Source of the DNA: Mangifera indica
Taxonomy: Eukaryota; Streptophyta; Magnoliopsida; Sapindales; Anacardiaceae
Length of the DNA stretch: 64,000 bases
Reading direction: 5' to 3'
NCBI RefSeq assembly: GCF_011075055.1
Contig: NC_058143.1
Coordinates: forward strand, 12,043,057 to 12,107,056
The notes beneath the pieces were generated by a model. That model was not told the DNA's origin. It ran no database searches and saw only the letters and a list, made by a program, of their open reading frames with translations. The translations under genes were made by a program, and so were the position numbers. Positions within the stretch are counted from its first letter, which is position 1, and each line of letters starts with the position of its first letter. Positions 58,705-64,000 of this stretch are shown piece after piece.

Positions 58705-60467
58705 ATTGTTGGGGATGTTAAATATATTGTATGTCAGTATTGCAAAAAATGTTGAAGTTGCAAAAGACTAAGGCCACTACTCATTTGACACAACATATGA
58801 CTTAATGTTTATAGGAAGAAAGCGATGAGGAAGTATCTTGTTGGAGGACAAACCATATTGGGTTTTCAACCTTCAAACTTAGGGTTCTTTGATTGATTTT
58901 CTATCCCGATTGTGATGAAAACAAACATTAATTATGATCATTCCAAGGTAAGTGTGATTTAACTTAATAACTTTATTATTACTATAAAAATTAGCATGAA
59001 ATTAGTTATATTATCTAATGCAATAATTATGGTATTAGTGTTTCGCATTCAAGACGCATTGGCTCACCTAATTATGATATCCAAACTACCATTTACATAG
59101 TTGAGAATCCCTACTTTATTAATTTTTGTTGCGTTCTTCAACCTCTTCACGAAAAAGTTGGAAGAAAATAAGTAAAAATTGATTGCATTAGGGTTTATCA
59201 AACAAATTATATGAGGTTAAAGGAGACTTTTAAGGAGACTAAAAGGATCGATACTACTACTAATCTTTGGAAGTCAGATACTCAAAATATTGAGTATATG
59301 ACAATCACAACACATTAAGTGGACTAGTCGTGGTCCTTCAATAAACAAATTATAAATTTTGTACACCTAACTCTACTTGAGAGAGGAAATGATATAACAA
59401 TAACAATATTTGAGTGTTTAAAGGGGATTAAGAATAAGGTAAATTCAACTTTGAGAACTATTTATAAGAATATATATGTATAATTTTATTGTACATAATT
59501 TTATTAATATTCATTAATTTTGTTAATAGGTGCAAACTATCATAGGGAACAATGTTAAGGTGAATGATAGTTTAATAAGTACAGTGGTGAGGTGAATTTC
59601 CTTATGGCAGTTGCTAGCACTAAGGACCGTCAATAATGAAGTTAAAATTGATTGTGTTTATTGTAATATATATGTATACAAATAAAATGTTGATAACTTG
59701 TTATTATGGTTTGCGATTAATTTAGGATAAAAATTTTTATAATTACTTTAGTATTTCCTACTCCATATATTGAAGAAAATCCCCCTGTGAAGATAGAAAA
59801 TATTAAAAGAACTTTTGAAAAGTTGTACAATGAATACATTGATATGATGTCATCTAAAAATCCATCTACTACATATGTGCCTTCATAATATCAACCAAGG
59901 ACCTAGCAAGCACCATCAACTGCATCTGGTACATTAAATCATTGTAATTAATTGAAACTTTATAACATATCCTAAGTTCTAATAAGAAATGTGTATTCAT
60001 TTGTGGCATTTGAAATTTATAGGCAAATCATCAAGCTCTTGATCTTTTTAGAGTAGGCATTCTAAGTCTGGATATAATTGGTTACATTTGAAGGAGCATA
60101 GAGAGAGAACACATTCATAAGAAATTATAAAGTCTAAGTTGGAAACATGTTTTAAAGAACGTGGTGTAAATATACCTGAGGATGCCAACTAAAGAGACTT
60201 TAATGCACTTCACTGGTAGAAGGACAATCAATATAAATATAGAGTGCTTTCACGAATGACAGTTGTTTCTTGGCAATTCCTGTTTCAATAATGGCCTCAA
60301 AGAGCACATTCAGTATTGGCAATAGAATGATTGACACTTATAAGTCTTCCCTATCACTAGAAACAGTCAATATACTTAAGTGTGAAGCTAATTGGATGAA
60401 AGTACTTTATAATATTAAAAATCAAGATCAAGTAGTCAATTACTTACTACTACTACATACTCTTTGA
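58705..60467 (+). pseudogene. hAT-family transposase pseudogene (BED finger to C-terminal dimerisation domain)
   Basis: A BED zinc finger (VKYIVCQYCKK, then after a frame break KTKATTHLTQHM) lies at 58708-58800. It is followed by the family region REALAHLIMISKLPF (about 59055) and RIDTTTNLWKSDTQNIEYMT (about 59247-59310), the plant hAT 'lTtDlWTS...YmciTaH' block. The C-terminal hAT dimerisation domain is at about 60195-60420: FNALHW-KDNQYKYRVLSR, then in another frame AIPVSIMASKSTFSIGNRMI and DTYKSSLSLETVNIL. Only about 0.8 kb lies between the two halves, too little for the full catalytic core, so there is an internal deletion besides many stops. Probable intron remnants ('gtaagtgtgatttaac' at 58949) are present. 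It belongs to the BED/DAYSLEEPER-like plant hAT group and is inactive. Confidence 0.85.
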
Positions 60468-60969
60468 ACTGATTTTTTATTTAATTGTTAGCAATATGAT
60501 TAATTTTTTTCATTTGTTTTTAATTGCATAAAGATGGCGGACGAAACTGAGGTGGTTGAGCTTATCTTGTGAAATAAATGAAGATAGAACGTAAATTACA
60601 TTTGTTGATGAACGACTGCTTCTTTGATGCTTAAGAAATTGTTCTTTTTGACAAATATTGCTATTTGTTCTTGTTTTTACGATGCTTAATAGTGTTTTAT
60701 TCTTAATTATGGAGTAATTTTGAGGGTGTATTTTTCTTTATTTTCTGTTTTTAATAGAATTAGTACTAGTTTTTTAATCTTGCTTTTGATATGGTTATTT
60801 TCAATTGAAAGAATACTTTTATGTATAAATTTTCATGTCTAGTTCTAAGTTTAGATGTTGAACTTCCTATAGGTTGCAGAACTCTTAAAGATAAGATATA
60901 TTAGGCAAACTATCTTAGGGAGTGCATCAATTTTTGGTCTTTTCTTTGGTATTGGTAGCTTGGTACATT
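60468..60969. other. 3' flank of the hAT relic; no gene recognised
   Basis: AT-rich, with no recognisable exon. It may include the hAT element's 3' end, but no terminal repeat could be fixed. Confidence 0.4.
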
Positions 60970-61588
60970 GTAGGCATTGGGATGAGTTGGGTGAGCAAGA
61001 TGTCTTGGTTTAGTCTTTTGGACAAGAGTTGACTTAGGAAAGGATTAAGGAGCTAATTAGACAAAAGATGACATAGACCCAGGATGGACTAAAAAATTAT
61101 ACTAATTAGAGACATCGAGACTTAGAGTTCAGTATAAAGGATAGAATATTTATCAGAGTAGCCCATTTCAAACACATGATGAGGTTTGGGAGAAAAGGTA
61201 AGTTGGCTCCTAGGTATATCAGCCCATATGAGATTGTAGAGTAGGTCGACAAGATAGCTTATAGACTTACATTACTGGTAAGCATGAACCATATTCATGA
61301 TGTATTCTATGTTTCGTTGTTATGTAAGTATATTGGTGATCCTTTCTAAATGTTAAGAACCAAGGAGATCTAGCTGTTTGAGGATTTGAGTTATGAGGAG
61401 AGACCTGTTTAGATCCTTGATAAGAGGATCAAATAGTTGAGAAACTAATAGATTTTCTTGGTCAAGATGTTTTGGAGGAATCATAAGGTCGAGGAGACTA
61501 CCTAAGAGATAGAGTAGATTATGAGAGATAAGCATCCCGAGTTGTTATCAATGAATTTTGGGGATGCAATTCCAATGAAGGGGAGGAA
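60970..61588 (+). pseudogene. Ty3/gypsy polyprotein, C-terminal end of pol (integrase C-terminal region)
   Basis: With several stops the plus strand reads HWDELGEQDVLV, IKELIRQKM, RHRDLEFSIKDRIFIRVAHF, MMRFGRKGKLAPRYISPYEI and AYRLTLLVSMNHIHDVFYVS, then LLCKYIGDPF. This is the well-known block following the integrase catalytic core in plant Ty3/gypsy elements ('vMRFGkkGKLsPRyIGPyeI ... vHnVFHVSmLrKY'). A further part reads EDLSYEERPVQILDKRIKQL and RDKHPELL to about 61555. It ends in a purine-rich stretch 'gaaggggaggaat' at 61576-61588. Only the 3' end of the element is in the window. Confidence 0.85.
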
Positions 61589-63200
61589 TCATAACACCCA
61601 CAAGTAAGTCTCGAGAGCAAGATAGTTTTTACGCATGAGTTTGATTAATGTATACAAGATTTAATGTGATTTGGCAATCAAAGTATAAGTTTTCAATAAC
61701 ATACAACCGTGTATAGTGAGGTCATACCTCATGTGTCGTAGCCACATCAGTCAAATAAGATGATTTCACGTAATTTTCAAAATTAGTGACACACGATCAT
61801 ATGCCTTAGGTACACGCTCGTGTATGTTGAATATGGTTTTAATTTTTAAAAGACATGTTCACTGTGTTTTAAGGATTTTTATTCTTATCCCTAAACGCAC
61901 AAACTTTCTAAAGAGAGTGAGGGATTTTGAGATTTATCATCCGACTTTTGTGCAATAGTTCTAGCAATCACTTTTCGATGGCATAGTAAAAGGAAATCTA
62001 GAGAGAAGAAAGCCTATTTGTGTGATCCATCTCTTGTGAATTAGAGACAAGTAGGACCTGCTAGTGTTTTTTATGATAATTAGTATATTTAAGCTATAGA
62101 AGAGAAAATGCATTTTAGTGTTGAACTATTGGGCATAAAGATCAAACTAGTAAGATGTTAAATTGCTAGAAAAATAGAAAGTGTTTGTAGAGACTGAATT
62201 AGGTCACAAATCGAACATTTTCTACATTCTGGACTCGTCATATGGTTGTGTGGTATGGGACACACGATCGTGTGCGCTAAGCCTAGAATTTAGCTTATGT
62301 TTTTGGCATTTTGAAGATCACTAGATATTGTTGACTAGTTAGCGGTTAACTAGGACACATGGATTACCCATGTGTAGTCTTAACACGACTGTGTGAGAGG
62401 GAAAAGACCATAATACCCCTACAACATGACATGGTTGAGATAAGTTTTAGAAAAAAAATTACATTAAATATCTGGATAGGCACACGCCCGTATCAATAAG
62501 AGCACACGCTCATGTATATAGAAAAATAATACATTGGAAAATGCCACGAGGAGGTTGGTCATGTGTAAGCAAAAGGACATACCCTTGTGTGTCCATAAAC
62601 ACATACCCATGCATGTAGAGTAGAATAAAGAAAAAGAAAAAGGAATTAGGTTAAGAATTTATAAGTCACCCTAATTAACAATATAGAGATCCCAAAATAT
62701 GCAATAGTACCCTACATGCCAAAAAAATAAGTTTAGTAGGGCACGAGATATGTAGTTGGGTGAAAGCTTAGACAAGTCGGGTTTAGTTAAAGCTAGAGAT
62801 GCAAACATGCATTTAATTCAAAACATGTAATCAAGCATGTAATAAAACTCATAAAACTCCAATTAGATGATGGTAGGTCCTATCTTTGTGCTCATATTGA
62901 ACTCTAGGAAATGTTTAGGCTGTATATCTTAACTTTTGAATCAAACCATGTCTCATTCAGTCACTGAGGAACCGTACTTTACTTGGTGAAAATGTCTATA
63001 TTTGGAAACTGTAACTAAAACTAAATACTAGGCTAATCAGACTACATCGAATATAGGGATTTGGTACCTTAGTCATGTGAGTTATCTCTTTGTCCCACTA
63101 CACCAAACTATATCTCAACTGAGCTCTATTGTAAACAAGTCTGGTGTCTTACTATGAGCAGTGTAGGGAATATGCACTAACGGTGCACCTTATAATGATC
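61589..63200 (+). repeat. Probable 3' LTR of the Ty3/gypsy element (right end not fixed)
   Basis: It begins directly after the polypurine-like 'gaaggggaggaat', reading 'cataacacccacaagtaagt', and carries several 'acacgatcatatg', 'acacacgatcgtgtg' and 'cacacgcccgtat' motifs. Such 'ACACGnnCGTGT' palindromes are often seen in plant gypsy LTRs. The 5' LTR is not in the window, so the right end is only an estimate. There is no gene in it. Confidence 0.5.
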
Positions 63201-64000
63201 CTATAATGTCTAGCACCCAGACTTTGACACCTTCAAGCAAGTGTACACCTGCATGCATTAATGTACACCCGGGCTCAAGCATCTAATAAACACCCATCAA
63301 AGTGCAATGTACAACCGTTCATAGGTTGCATGTCTTTGTTCCCAATTTTTGTTCACGTGTTTGACATTTTCAAGAATTAATCAGATAAAACTATGAATGC
63401 TCATTCACACAAAATTGCTCACTCATTTGTTCATAAAAAAATAAGGAAATTTTGACCATTCAAAGGTCTATTCGAGATTAAAAAGGGCAAGTACACTCAT
63501 ACATCATTAGAATCATGTCATTTTCACATATCAATAGATACTTCTCCAAATCCAATGGTAATATCAACTATTTTATCCATCCAAGACTATAAATTGAAAC
63601 CTCTTTAAGTTGAAATATGTTAGAGATCATATATGTAAAATTATATATTGTTCTTCTCCTCCAAAATTCTCTCCAAAGCTTATAACTCACTTATTTGAGA
63701 GAAACACCTATGCTTAATTTTGTATTAGCCTTTATAAGGCATTATTACTCAATATTTTTTTGCATTTGATCTTTACTGGGCGAAATCCCAAATAAACTAT
63801 TATATTAAGCATAATCCCAGATCAACTAGAGTGTTTGGGCAAAATCCCAGAGAATAATTTTAAAAAGACAATATCTTTACTAGTAAAACGTTAAGTCGAT
63901 TGTTTGAAAAAGTGATTGTAGGAAGTTTAGAAGAGAAAGTTTCAAACCACTATAAGTCTTGAGCCTTTTTACTTTTTACTCTTAATTTTATATTTATTGC
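63201..64000 (+). other. Non-coding right edge; LTR-like promoter features
   Basis: There is a TATA-like 'tataaatt' at 63588-63595, followed by 'gttcttctcctccaaaattc' and the repeated phrase 'gggcaaaatccca' / 'gggcgaaatccca' (63778 and 63837). The arrangement resembles the end of an LTR, but I cannot pair it with anything else in the window. Confidence 0.3.

Overview
This is plant nuclear DNA. It is strongly AT-rich, has spliced genes, and is crowded with plant-type transposable elements. The gene content points to a eudicot: ankyrin-PGG membrane proteins, a plastid fibrillin/PAP relic, an OVATE-family relic and a plant P-type PPR relic. I cannot name the species. Only one host gene looks able to make a near-normal protein: the five-exon ankyrin/PGG membrane protein gene at 6955-9434 (+).

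Region 1, about 1-30.7 kb, is a tandem cluster of ankyrin-repeat/PGG (ACD6/ITN1-type) gene copies. It contains an exon-1 fragment at the left edge, a truncated exon-1 copy (1672-2334), the intact copy (6955-9434), a 3' fragment (14634-14897), an orphan upstream region (15.8-19.9 kb) and a decayed copy (21.5-30.2 kb) split by a 6.3-kb Ty1/copia element. Copies share a recognisable AT-rich upstream module and a downstream module. A plastid-lipid-associated protein (fibrillin) pseudogene lies tail-to-tail behind the intact copy (complement 10020-12367). The matching fibrillin tail survives behind the 3' fragment, so the duplicated unit was an ankyrin-fibrillin convergent pair. Small OVATE and PPR fragments have been dropped in. 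Several long inverted-repeat (fold-back) elements sharing a 'CCCACCCAAGG' end are inserted here. One has a perfect 9-bp target duplication, the Mutator hallmark.

Region 2, about 30.7-58.7 kb, is a mosaic of a roughly 3-kb repeat unit of unknown nature, present in six recognisable copies (A-F) plus one older relic. Most copies carry a nested hAT-like short element, and some carry a fold-back arm. A second copia element of the same family (45093-51483) interrupts it. A 181-bp MITE sits in unit F.

Region 3, about 58.2-64 kb, holds a decayed BED-finger hAT transposase (58705-60467). It is followed by the 3' end of a Ty3/gypsy pol gene and its probable 3' LTR (from about 61.59 kb). The last 2 kb has no recognised gene.

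Biologically, this is a resistance/stress-type tandem gene family dying by truncation and transposon insertion, next to a transposon-rich block. No RNA gene, CRISPR array or complete autonomous transposon was found.
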